A DNA stretch of 64,000 bases, taken from assembly GCF_021272385.1 (NCBI RefSeq), contig NZ_JAJSDZ010000010.1, positions 248,001 through 312,000 of the forward strand, given 5' to 3'. Positions within the stretch are counted from its first letter, which is position 1; the number at the start of each line of letters is the position of its first letter. The position numbers and the translations under genes were made by a program. The notes beneath the pieces were generated by a model. That model saw only the letters and a list, made by a program, of their open reading frames with translations, made no database searches and was not told the DNA's origin. Source of the stretch: Vibrio salinus (GTDB taxonomy: Bacteria > Pseudomonadota > Gammaproteobacteria > Enterobacterales > Vibrionaceae). This document shows, one piece after another, positions 1 through 8,870 of the stretch.

Positions 1-1519
1 GACTATGAAGCGAAATTTTCTCGCTACCTGACTGATCTTCAAAGCTCAGTTCGTTATATCCACTGCCCTTATGAGATTCAGTGCGTAACACCGTTTTGGT
101 TTTATTCTCCGGCAACGTATATGGCGGGGTATTGTTGGCGTGGTAGGTCCGTCCCGTAACAATAGGTTGATCGGGATCGCCATGAAGAAATGAGACGATG
201 ACCTCATGACCAATCCGGGGAATGGCAACTATCCCATATTCCGCTCCGGCCCAGTCATGTGATACCCGCACCCAACAGGAACTATGTTCATCGCCATTAC
301 TGTACCGATCCCAGGGAAAATGAAGTTTCACCCGGCCATACTGATCACAATAAATTTCTTCACCTTCCGGGCCTTTCACAATAGCAATGCACGGCCCGTC
401 AACCTGTGGTTTGGGCTGTGGCACTGCCTGCCAGATATGATCGGAAGGGATCACGGTAAACTGATTCGCGTACGTTGTTTCCCCATGACCTCCGGCTTCT
501 TCCAATGCCTGAGGCTGGCGGCCCTGATGATCAACCGCAACCAGAAGCCACTCACGATTCATCTCAGAATCCAGATGATCACCCAATGTAAACTTCACGC
601 CGGACTGAAGCTGGCAATGGTTACTTTTCCCCGTCGATGTTTCAGACAACCGGCGCAGATACGCCAGCCGGACCCGGGCGAACTTTTTTCCTGCCACGTC
701 ATTTTTATAACGTCCGGGACTGTCAAAGTGCTCATAAGAAGACAATTGGTAATCCGCCGAGTCGGCTTCTGCCGACTGAGCAAACGAATAATCCGGTTTT
801 TTAAAACTGTAATCCTGCATCGAAACAGAGCTGACTTCTGATTGCGTATGAGACGTCAGCTGATTAACATACATGACATCCGTAGCACCACCGGACAAGG
901 CATTGTATGGCACTTCTCCTTCCATAGTCTGAAAGGTGTCATTATTGTCTGTTACCACCAACTGGTGTTTATCTTTACTGTGGACAAAGCTGTAAATCAA
1001 TCCTTCTTCAGCCGCCAAACGATGAAAAAATGCCAAATCACTTTCACGGTACTGAACACAATATTCCCGCTTTGAGCAGGCTTTCTGAACCGCAAACGAA
1101 TAATCAGAAATATTCATTTCCTGCAACAGCGTAGATAATATTTCCGGTACGGTTTTCTGCTGAAACGAACGGCTGTTCTGACGAAGAGATAACCGCTCAA
1201 GCGACGGAACCAGTGTGACAGAATAAAAAGTGTGATGATGTCCGGTATCGCCTTTGGTAAAGCAACGAATAATACCGTGAACCCGCTGCACCACTTCACC
1301 ATTACGAACAATTTCCAATAATCCTTTATTATCTACGATCTGATCAGCCGTTAAATCATTACGCCGGCTTGCCAGCTCAATCTGGTAGCGATAGCCAAAA
1401 CACGGCTTTTCCTGCCAGTCAAAAGAGTCAGAAACCGATTCATGCCCCTGATACTCACGAACAACTAACGTTTCATCATCCAAACCGTCAATTGTGAAAT
1501 TAAACCCTAACGTTGCCAT
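1..1519 (-). CDS. vgrG: T6SS spike protein VgrG (TssI), 3' end beyond window
   Basis: Trimeric spike at the tip of the type VI secretion Hcp tube; it pierces target cells and carries effectors. The frame is open from an ATG at 1519 to the left edge (about 506 codons), so the C-terminus is missing and an effector extension cannot be judged. The N-terminus MATLGFNFTIDGLD, the central REYCVQYRESDLAFFHRLA and the later YGRVKLHFPWDR and GDPDQPIVTGR segments are typical of the gp27/gp5-like VgrG core. A purine-rich AAAGG lies about 9 nt upstream of the chosen ATG. An overlapping out-of-frame ATGATG just upstream is ignored because its frame does not continue. It is the last gene of the T6SS operon seen here, 91 bp after tssM. 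Family assignment is firm. Confidence 0.95.
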   Translation of the reverse strand, partial: MATLGFNFTIDGLDDETLVVREYQGHESVSDSFDWQEKPCFGYRYQIELASRRNDLTADQIVDNKGLLEIVRNGEVVQRVHGIIRCFTKGDTGHHHTFYSVTLVPSLERLSLRQNSRSFQQKTVPEILSTLLQEMNISDYSFAVQKACSKREYCVQYRESDLAFFHRLAAEEGLIYSFVHSKDKHQLVVTDNNDTFQTMEGEVPYNALSGGATDVMYVNQLTSHTQSEVSSVSMQDYSFKKPDYSFAQSAEADSADYQLSSYEHFDSPGRYKNDVAGKKFARVRLAYLRRLSETSTGKSNHCQLQSGVKFTLGDHLDSEMNREWLLVAVDHQGRQPQALEEAGGHGETTYANQFTVIPSDHIWQAVPQPKPQVDGPCIAIVKGPEGEEIYCDQYGRVKLHFPWDRYSNGDEHSSCWVRVSHDWAGAEYGIVAIPRIGHEVIVSFLHGDPDQPIVTGRTYHANNTPPYTLPENKTKTVLRTESHKGSGYNELSFEDQSGSEKISLHS

Positions 1520-1574
1520 ACATCATGCCTTTCACTATTTAGCGTGCATCGCGCCATGTATTCTTTTCTATGAC

Positions 1575-1603
1575 ACAGCGAAACCTGAAACAGGTTCCGC
1601 TGT
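1575..1603 (-). other. Intergenic hairpin between tssM and vgrG
   Basis: On the minus-strand transcript this forms a 13-bp stem with a single G-U pair and a 3-nt loop (arms 1575-1587 and 1591-1603). It starts only a few bases after the tssM stop. No U-run follows, so it is not a good intrinsic terminator. It may act as an mRNA processing or stability element that sets vgrG level relative to upstream genes. The structure is visible; its function is inferred. Confidence 0.5.
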
Positions 1604-1610
1604 ACAAACA

Positions 1611-4600
1611 TCAATATAAAGTGCTGGATATCTTGAATGATTTAAACAGTGGCTGAGTAAAGGGGTTCGCATCGGCTTCAGAGTTAATGCGATACACCAT
1701 GTCTCCACCATCGACCGTAAATTTATAATCCACAGAAGTATTACTTGCCGACACCACATCCCCCCGATCCAGTAGCCTGAAGAATGCCCATGGCCCCTGA
1801 ATCGTAATGCTTTTCGGCTGAACATTAGTATTGGTCGGAATCAGGGTAATCTTAGATACGGCAGAATCCCGTAGTGTATTCGGCCAGATAAGTTCTGCAT
1901 TCTCCCGCGAACCATGACTGTATAATAAGAACTGCCCGTCGACATTCAGCACACTCCGGCGTTTATTACCGGACAAGCGCATTGGTTCAACAGCAAAATT
2001 CACATCCAGTACCCCTTTACGGTTAAAGAAGGCACTCTGTATCCGCTTCGCTTTCTTAATCTCAGCCAGAATCTGTGGCTTAATCACATCACCATTTTCT
2101 TCATCGGAATTCATTGAATTTCTTTCGTCAATGAAAAGCTTAAGCTGTTCATTATAGAAGCGATCCAACACACCATTTGGCGCAAAGAAATCTTCAAAAT
2201 CTTCCAGAGATGCATCTTTTCGGGAACGCGGATTAAATGGATAACGGCCAGCGAGTTTCTGACGATAAACCCGGTAGACTTCATTGTGCCAACGCTGTTC
2301 CAGATACTTCATGGCTTCCTGACGGACCACAAACCAACTTTCATCAGCAAGCTTCGTCATCATGTCATCCAGAGGTTTAGGTAATCCGGATGCAACCCGT
2401 TTCAAGGTGTAAATCGGATCAGAATTAAGCAGCTTCATTCTCGCTTTGGTTGCTTCTAATGCCGCCATACCCATATCCGGAGCGTTTTTGATTGACTTCA
2501 GATACAGTTTAAGCTCATCAACCGAATTCAGAACTTCATTAATGTATGCCGGTTTACTTCCCACCGGTTTCAGCATGCCATTCAGTTCACTGAACGGCGA
2601 ATCAATCTCAGAAGCAACACGGTATTTCGGTGTTTTCAGCACCTCATCACGGGCATCTTCATCTTCAGGAAGGTCCGCATAAAGCTCTGTATTATTATCC
2701 AGCGTTCTTAAAAGCCGCTGTAATGGCTCAACGCTTCCGGTCATATTGTCCAAAACCGTCACCGCATCATTAATATCACTGAAGTATTTCACATCCACTT
2801 CAGCCAGTGCCTGCTGCCATGTATCTGTATAATCGTGGACATACAGCTCCCGGATTTTGTCACGCAGCGCCTGTTTATCCGCTTCACTGAATTCAGCCGT
2901 CTTACTGATGCCTAATACCCAACTATCAATAAGCGCTAATTCCGACACTTCCTGAATCTGCGGTACAAAATAGTTATCAAAACCATTCTTCGTCAACATC
3001 GCCGGAATGTATAAACTGCTACCATTAGACACTTTATCTTCAAACACCATATCAAATACCGGCCCGACCAGACTGCGCAAGTTAATCGCCGGCCCAAGAA
3101 CAGTTTGAGAATTCAGCTTCAGATTACGGTAAACCCGCTCCTCGGTCGGAACAGAGCCCAGCTCAGTCTGAACCGCCGCGATGGTGGTATCGTAAGGATG
3201 CATAATTTGATCAGCAATGGGATCGCCTTCCTTTCTTGCCTTCGCAATATCCGTATGATCCATCGCATAATCTAAATGCCCCATGAGCTGTTCCTGAGTT
3301 TTCCGTTTTCCAGGAAATTCGCTGGCCCAGTAACGGGAAAAATAGTTCATCACGATATCTTTATATCGCCCTTGTTTATCCGTCATCATCCGGTAAACGC
3401 GCAATGCGGCTAACTTATCATCTTCCGTTGTTGCCTGATTCAGCTTAACAATAACATCGGCCATAAGAATCGGCAGGAACCGGGCTTCCAGCAAATCCAG
3501 ATACGTTTTCTCTACCTTGGGTCCGATAGTATGCCCTTGATAAAGTCCCATTTCTGAAAAGTATCTGGATTTATCCCGGAAATAACCAAATTCAAACGTC
3601 GCCTGGCGGATTTTATTTAAAGACTCCAGAACATCTTTCTGTGAAGCCGCATAAATATTTTCCGGCAGTTGATGTTTAAACTCATTCACTTTGGAAATTA
3701 CAGCTTCTGCATGATTGACATTGACGTTGTAGTAACGCTGCCAGTAACCAAACAGAATCAAAGTTGCAACAGAACAGGCCGCCACCGATAGTCCGATAAT
3801 CCGGCGTTTCTGAGTCGCAACCCGTTTATTGTCATTTGCCAGTCCGGCCTCGTTATAAATAATGTGACTAAATAATTTAGGAGAAAAATAAACACTTGAA
3901 TTTTTTGCATTTTGAGCACGGTTCACCGCATGAGATAATCCATAACGGCGGGAAGCCGCATCATCAAAAGCATTGGTCGGAACCCCCTGCTGATACACAG
4001 AAGTAAAATACATACCACGAACTAAGGCTGGCGTAGAGAATTGATCGCTGGACAAAGCTTCCTGGAAAAAATCGTGCAGAATCGGCTGCAAACCTGCAAT
4101 CTGACGGCTAAAACTGTAAATCGCATTGCGTTCTTCCAGCTCAGTCTGCTTCACCGCCGCGGTAGGCATCAGCTCATTCAGACGGGAGACAAAGCCCGAA
4201 TATTCCGAATCAAAGCTATTCAGCCAACCGTCAACGTTATCTTCATCCTGATTGAGCTCAAACGTAAAGCCCAGAGCCGCTTCTCGTTGTGCTTTTGTAT
4301 AATGTTTAAAAAGTGGCTCGAACCCGTACAAAAGGTCAAGTTTCGTCAAAGTGATATATACGGGTAAACGGATAGCCAGTGTTTCAACCAGTTCCCGGAT
4401 GCGGGCCCGGAGTAAGTTTGCATAAGCTTTCCGTTCTGATGCTTTCGCCGTCGAAAGATGAGCGACATCAATAGCCAGAACAATTCCATTCAGAGGACGA
4501 CGGCTACGGGTACGATCTAACCATTCGACGAAATGTTTCCATAAACGACGTTCAAGTTCGCCATCGTTGTCTTCATCGCGGTTTCCCTGAGTCAAAAGTT

Positions 4601-5168
4601 CCCCATCGGGATCAATTAACACGCCCTGGTCACCAATCCACCAGTCGAAAGAATAAGGATTTTCACTCTTCTGTCCGGAAGCTTTCATCACTGAAGAAAA
4701 ACTGAATTTCTGACCGGAGCGATTAATTAAACTGGTTTTTCCTGCATTCTCCAGACCAAGAACGACGAACCATGGCAACGCATATAGGCTGTTTTTCTGG
4801 CCTAAATTTTTGGTCATACCGGCAACGACACGATTGAGTTCTTTTTCCTGCCGTTCTTCATAAACTTTAATCGGATCCTGACGGAACCGTTCCTCCTGTT
4901 CCTGCTTTGCGCGGTACTTTTGCAGTTTTTTCCACTGCACATATCCCCACATAGCGATACAGATTAAGGAAAAAATCATCATAACCATTAGTCGCTCAGA
5001 CGCAGTGACTAGTGGTTTGGCTCCATGAAACGTCCACAATGGACCAATAAACCAGATTGCGGCATTGATCAATATAAAAAGGACCAGTAATAATGCTGGA
5101 GCCAGATTAAACATACCCGGCTTAATTTTTCTTGCTAGCCCTAACGCTCGTTTCCACATAATTAACAT
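1611..5168 (-). CDS. tssM: T6SS inner-membrane complex protein TssM (IcmF/VasK)
   Basis: Core of the TssJLM trans-envelope complex. 1185 aa, the usual IcmF size. Two N-terminal membrane helices (about residues 20-47 and 58-80) precede a cytoplasmic NTPase-like domain with the P-loop GLENAGKTS near residue 137. A third helix (about 455-475, LSVAACSVATLILFGYW) leads to the long periplasmic domain that contacts TssJ. The ATG at 5168 has AAGGA 6 nt upstream; the in-frame ATG three codons later lacks this spacing. Follows tssA by 13 bp in the same operon. The Walker A is intact, unlike in some TssM proteins, so nucleotide binding is plausible. Confidence 0.97.
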   Translation of the reverse strand: MLIMWKRALGLARKIKPGMFNLAPALLLVLFILINAAIWFIGPLWTFHGAKPLVTASERLMVMMIFSLICIAMWGYVQWKKLQKYRAKQEQEERFRQDPIKVYEERQEKELNRVVAGMTKNLGQKNSLYALPWFVVLGLENAGKTSLINRSGQKFSFSSVMKASGQKSENPYSFDWWIGDQGVLIDPDGELLTQGNRDEDNDGELERRLWKHFVEWLDRTRSRRPLNGIVLAIDVAHLSTAKASERKAYANLLRARIRELVETLAIRLPVYITLTKLDLLYGFEPLFKHYTKAQREAALGFTFELNQDEDNVDGWLNSFDSEYSGFVSRLNELMPTAAVKQTELEERNAIYSFSRQIAGLQPILHDFFQEALSSDQFSTPALVRGMYFTSVYQQGVPTNAFDDAASRRYGLSHAVNRAQNAKNSSVYFSPKLFSHIIYNEAGLANDNKRVATQKRRIIGLSVAACSVATLILFGYWQRYYNVNVNHAEAVISKVNEFKHQLPENIYAASQKDVLESLNKIRQATFEFGYFRDKSRYFSEMGLYQGHTIGPKVEKTYLDLLEARFLPILMADVIVKLNQATTEDDKLAALRVYRMMTDKQGRYKDIVMNYFSRYWASEFPGKRKTQEQLMGHLDYAMDHTDIAKARKEGDPIADQIMHPYDTTIAAVQTELGSVPTEERVYRNLKLNSQTVLGPAINLRSLVGPVFDMVFEDKVSNGSSLYIPAMLTKNGFDNYFVPQIQEVSELALIDSWVLGISKTAEFSEADKQALRDKIRELYVHDYTDTWQQALAEVDVKYFSDINDAVTVLDNMTGSVEPLQRLLRTLDNNTELYADLPEDEDARDEVLKTPKYRVASEIDSPFSELNGMLKPVGSKPAYINEVLNSVDELKLYLKSIKNAPDMGMAALEATKARMKLLNSDPIYTLKRVASGLPKPLDDMMTKLADESWFVVRQEAMKYLEQRWHNEVYRVYRQKLAGRYPFNPRSRKDASLEDFEDFFAPNGVLDRFYNEQLKLFIDERNSMNSDEENGDVIKPQILAEIKKAKRIQSAFFNRKGVLDVNFAVEPMRLSGNKRRSVLNVDGQFLLYSHGSRENAELIWPNTLRDSAVSKITLIPTNTNVQPKSITIQGPWAFFRLLDRGDVVSASNTSVDYKFTVDGGDMVYRINSEADANPFTQPLFKSFKISSTLY

Positions 5169-5181
5169 GTGTGTTCCTTAC

Positions 5182-6633
5182 TTATTCTGACGTAGTATAT
5201 TTTTCTAATTGTTGAATAATGGAAGGTTCCCAGTCGGAAACATTCATACTTAACGCTTGTGTGTAAAGGGTTTGATAGTTCTCTCTGGCCATTGCATCAA
5301 ACCCCTGTGATTTCATGAGTTCGGCAGACATTAACCGCCAATACCATTGATTTCTCGGCTCGGTTTCATTTTCCAGCCCATCATTTACCATGGCTAAAGC
5401 GTCATTCACGCCTTTTTCTTCCGCTAGCCTTGTCAGTTGTTTACGGATGTCTCCCCACCCCTGAGAGCCACCACAGGACTGATTACCGGATGGTGCTGTT
5501 TCAAGCAACCAGTCAATAACATCCTGAGGAACAAAAGGCACACCACCTTTAAAAGACAACTCTTTAAGCTGAGGTAAACGGTTAAGAAAACGTTCTGTCT
5601 CATCCCGGATCGCTTCACACCAGTCTTTGCGATCCAAAGCCCGGGCAATCTCATAACTCATTTTGTGTCCTTCGAACCAATAGGGTGCCATGGTTAAGCT
5701 CTGCTCAACTTTTTTCCATAACACAAGATCAGGGCTGTTCATCATATCCTGATAATCTTTTACCCGATCCTGCTGCATTGGACGAAGCAGGGTTTCTCCC
5801 TTTGAGTTATTATCCGGCACGGAAGTAATACTGCTCCACACTGCATACCGTCTGACCCGGATGGATAGCGCACCACCGTTATGCTGGTCACTCAAAACTT
5901 CTGCCACTTTCAATAAGGTATTTTTTGTGGCTTTCTCATTCGTTGAGTCAACCACAACCGAGCTCATCGGACCGGAGCCGGATGAATTCGCCGTACTTTG
6001 CCCTTCCGGATTAACCTGAGTTGACGACGTGGATGCTTCCGTTTTCTGTGTCTGCTGGATCTGAGCCTGCTTTCTCCGTTGTTCAGCCTGACTGATGTGA
6101 GAACGAATATGACGTATAACAGATGTTAATTCATCGGATTCAACCGCCCGCTTTTCCAGTGCATTATCAAGAACATCTGCAGCCTGTTTTAATTCCTCTT
6201 CCCGTTCATCAACAAACCGGTTTAAATCCACATTCTCAAAAGCATCTTTAACCCGTTGCCCTAACTGGCTTAACAAACGCTTACGGGGGATTTTTCCTTT
6301 CGGACCCGGCACCGGAAATGCTTCTTCCCAGTATTGCTCAATGAAGTCACCTAATAACATAAGAGACAAATTAAAACGGGCAGGAGAAAGCTGGTGATAC
6401 AGGCACTGTGTCAAATAAGTCAGTAACTTAATGTCTTTCGATTTATGAGCCAGTAAGTCAACCGTCTTGCTTTCAACTTCCTGCCATTCAATCGTGTCAT
6501 GAGCAAGCGAACCGACTTTCATCATCTGATCATCGACATACTCAAATAAAACGTCATCAACTAACCGGATACCGGTAGGAGCATCTCCACTAACCGGTGC
6601 TGAAATGCATTGACGGTATTGCGATAATTCCAT
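5182..6633 (-). CDS. tssA: T6SS baseplate/cap protein TssA (VasJ, ImpA-N domain)
   Basis: TssA proteins prime baseplate assembly and coordinate tube and sheath growth. 483 aa from the chosen ATG. The N-terminal 130 residues (SGDAPTGIRLVDDVLFEYVDDQM) look like the ImpA_N domain. A low-complexity Gln/Ser/Thr linker follows at about 205-245, then a helical C-terminal region (VasJ type) ending WEPSIIQQLEKYTTSE. A longer frame starts 10 codons upstream at 6663, but the perfect AGGAGG overlapping the vasI stop codon is 6 nt before the ATG at 6633, so 6633 is preferred; this implies translational coupling to vasI. Matches the V. cholerae position of VasJ. Confidence 0.92.
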   Translation of the reverse strand: MELSQYRQCISAPVSGDAPTGIRLVDDVLFEYVDDQMMKVGSLAHDTIEWQEVESKTVDLLAHKSKDIKLLTYLTQCLYHQLSPARFNLSLMLLGDFIEQYWEEAFPVPGPKGKIPRKRLLSQLGQRVKDAFENVDLNRFVDEREEELKQAADVLDNALEKRAVESDELTSVIRHIRSHISQAEQRRKQAQIQQTQKTEASTSSTQVNPEGQSTANSSGSGPMSSVVVDSTNEKATKNTLLKVAEVLSDQHNGGALSIRVRRYAVWSSITSVPDNNSKGETLLRPMQQDRVKDYQDMMNSPDLVLWKKVEQSLTMAPYWFEGHKMSYEIARALDRKDWCEAIRDETERFLNRLPQLKELSFKGGVPFVPQDVIDWLLETAPSGNQSCGGSQGWGDIRKQLTRLAEEKGVNDALAMVNDGLENETEPRNQWYWRLMSAELMKSQGFDAMARENYQTLYTQALSMNVSDWEPSIIQQLEKYTTSE

Positions 6634-6643
6634 GCTAATCCTC

Positions 6644-7315
6644 CTACCAGTCACAACGTTCACGCAACGGTTTTAACGCGTCACGCAATGTATCGGTTTC
6701 AAACGTTAAGCCATCAATAGACGAATCATTCGAACGCAGGGTAATGCTCCGTTCCTGCATGATCTTTTTCATCTGATTAATGGCTGGTATTCCCCGCCCG
6801 GCAGTCAGGAGTAACCCGGTATCATCGGTACGCCAGTAACGGGTATCTCCGGAAACAAGAGATAACCGGACCCGGGCTTCTTTTACTTCAGATGGCATAG
6901 CAAGTTCAATTCGGCTGATTCTGTCAATACAACTCATTTTCAAAACAGGAACCGGCCCTTTCTTATAACGTTCTCTTCCATTGGTGGCACCTAATGTCAG
7001 CCAGGCATTACTCAGTTCACCAATAGTCTGTAAATTCAGATGCGTTTTTTCTCCTTCACGGGTTTCATTGTAAGAATCCATTGTCTGTTGCCAGGAAAAA
7101 GGGACGACCGTCGTACCGGTACTTACAGATTTATGAACCGGAGTCTGAAAAAGATGATCAAAACAAGCCAGCCGGGGCAAGCGTTCCGGAATACCGGTAC
7201 AGGAACGAGCTTTCTCCACCAGTGACTGACTTTCGGTACTACCTGCGTAAGACAAATAGCTAAAAGAAAACAAAGCACTAAAAAGAATCAGCGAAAATAA
7301 TGAAGGGAAACGCAT
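6644..7315 (-). CDS. vasI: T6SS-associated protein VasI/TagO
   Basis: Accessory T6SS gene found between VasH and TssA in V. cholerae-type clusters; its molecular role is poorly known. 223 aa from the ATG at 7315, beginning with a Sec signal-like segment (MRFPSLFSLILFSALFSFSYLSY, cut near AG-S). The mature part has CTGIPERLPRLACFDHLF near its start and a late cysteine (RERCDW), typical of VasI/TagO. A frame extends 9 codons further into vasH, but the signal peptide begins at 7315, so the shorter form is chosen. Starts 5 bp after the vasH stop. Identification rests on position and these motifs. Confidence 0.85.
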   Translation of the reverse strand: MRFPSLFSLILFSALFSFSYLSYAGSTESQSLVEKARSCTGIPERLPRLACFDHLFQTPVHKSVSTGTTVVPFSWQQTMDSYNETREGEKTHLNLQTIGELSNAWLTLGATNGRERYKKGPVPVLKMSCIDRISRIELAMPSEVKEARVRLSLVSGDTRYWRTDDTGLLLTAGRGIPAINQMKKIMQERSITLRSNDSSIDGLTFETDTLRDALKPLRERCDW

Positions 7316-7320
7316 CTTAA

Positions 7321-8868
7321 TTAAATCTCCAGTTTCTGACATTTGTACGCTAATGTTCTTTTCGGAATACCCAGACTTTCTGCCGCTTTGGCTCTGTCGC
7401 CGGAATACATCATGAGACGTTCTTTAATAATGCGGCTTTCAAAATCGCTCAAAGCCTGTTTTAAATCATGAATCACAGAAAATTCGCAGACATTTTCAGC
7501 TACCGAATCCACAGGAAAGTCTTCTGTAAGATCCTGTTGTTCGAAAACAGCCAGACGGTGAGAAAGGCAATTCAATTCGACTTCACTGTTATCCGGTGTC
7601 TGAGCGCAACCAAATTCAATCAGGTGTTTCAGTTCCCGTACATTCCCGGGAAAAGCATACTGCTTCAACCGGTCAACAACCCGGAAATTGATCCCTCTGA
7701 CAGACTTACCATGAGAGGCATTAAACTCATGAATAAAATGAGCCGCCAGCAAAGGCAGATCACTCAAACGTTCCGATAATCGGGGAACGGCAATCGGATA
7801 CTGAAATAAACGGTAATACAGATCCTGACGGAAACGTTTTTCTTTAACCTGACCAATCAAATTAACGTGAGTTGCCGATACCAGCCTGAAATCAGATCCC
7901 AGTTCTTCTTTTCCACCGACAGGCCGGTACCTTCTCGTTTCCAATACTCTTAATAACTTAGCCTGTAATGCGAGAGGCATATCGCCGATTTCGTCCAGAA
8001 ACAGTGTTCCGCCATTGGCTTCTGCGATTAGTCCGGCTCTGTCAGAGTCCGCACCGGAAAACGCCCCTTTACAGTAACCAAATAATTCACTTTCCAGTAA
8101 ATTTTCCGGAATAGCGGCACAGTTGATGGCCACAAAAGGTTTGTCAGAACGCTCAGAAAAATCGTGAACAGCCCGCGCTACCAGTTCTTTACCGGTTCCC
8201 GTATCCCCCTGAACCATGACTGACAGTTGTGATGAAGCCGCACTGATAATTTGCTCTCTTAACCGGCTCATTGCACCACTGGTACCAATCAAAGAGTCAG
8301 ACAGCACATTTAATTGCTGCTGCAGTGTTCGGTTTTTCTTTTCTTCAGACAATGATTCTTTCAAATCACGCTGATAAGTTTCATCTCTCTGCATATCTCT
8401 TAACAACGCCCATTGATAAGTGAATACATCAATAAATTTCAGGAAATCCCGGTCAGCAAATGAGCTCTGTATACTCTCACTATCACCGACTAAAAAAAGT
8501 AAGGCTTTTACAACACTTTTACCGACAGGCAGTGGCTCAACTCTGACAGAGTCGAGCATTCCTAATGTTTCGACATACTGGTTAAAGAACCGGTTAGAAC
8601 GCCAGAACCCCACTTCGTCGGAAGTGATTACCATGGGTTTTGCCTTCTGTAATACATGGGCAAACGGACAATCAAAATCGGTTACTGACCACGAATGACC
8701 CGTTTCGGTATTGTGCGCAACTAACGTCCTGCCATCGGCACTCGGAATAAGGAGCTCACAAGTAGTGAGCCCTAACTCTCGTTTCACTGTTGAAACAAAT
8801 AATGCCATAAGGTCGTCAGGTTTTCTGACAACAACAAGGTCAGTGGCGTAAGCTAACCAGTTACTCAT
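7321..8868 (-). CDS. vasH: Sigma-54-dependent activator VasH
   Basis: bEBP that activates RpoN-dependent T6SS promoters (hcp operons in V. cholerae). 515 aa: an N-terminal GAF-like sensory region (about 15-175), an AAA+ domain with Walker A GDTGTGKE near 219, the sigma-54 contact loop as GAFSGAD near 267 (Ser in place of the usual Thr of GAFTGA), Walker B GGTLFLDEIGD near 283 and the arginine-finger region RFRQDLYYRL. A C-terminal Fis-type helix-turn-helix (DRAKAAESLGIPKRTLAYKC) follows. Two bp after clpV. The Thr-to-Ser change in the loop is conservative. A possible sigma-54 promoter for this very cluster is at 22436-22450. Confidence 0.96.
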   Translation of the reverse strand: MSNWLAYATDLVVVRKPDDLMALFVSTVKRELGLTTCELLIPSADGRTLVAHNTETGHSWSVTDFDCPFAHVLQKAKPMVITSDEVGFWRSNRFFNQYVETLGMLDSVRVEPLPVGKSVVKALLFLVGDSESIQSSFADRDFLKFIDVFTYQWALLRDMQRDETYQRDLKESLSEEKKNRTLQQQLNVLSDSLIGTSGAMSRLREQIISAASSQLSVMVQGDTGTGKELVARAVHDFSERSDKPFVAINCAAIPENLLESELFGYCKGAFSGADSDRAGLIAEANGGTLFLDEIGDMPLALQAKLLRVLETRRYRPVGGKEELGSDFRLVSATHVNLIGQVKEKRFRQDLYYRLFQYPIAVPRLSERLSDLPLLAAHFIHEFNASHGKSVRGINFRVVDRLKQYAFPGNVRELKHLIEFGCAQTPDNSEVELNCLSHRLAVFEQQDLTEDFPVDSVAENVCEFSVIHDLKQALSDFESRIIKERLMMYSGDRAKAAESLGIPKRTLAYKCQKLEI

Positions 8869-8870
8869 GG

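Noticed and set aside
4041..4367. 108-codon plus-strand ORF inside tssM
   Set aside because: Shadow frame opposite a well-conserved gene, no independent coding signal.
7040..7263. Overlapping plus-strand ORFs opposite vasI
   Set aside because: Short shadow frames; the opposite strand has a signal peptide and family motifs.
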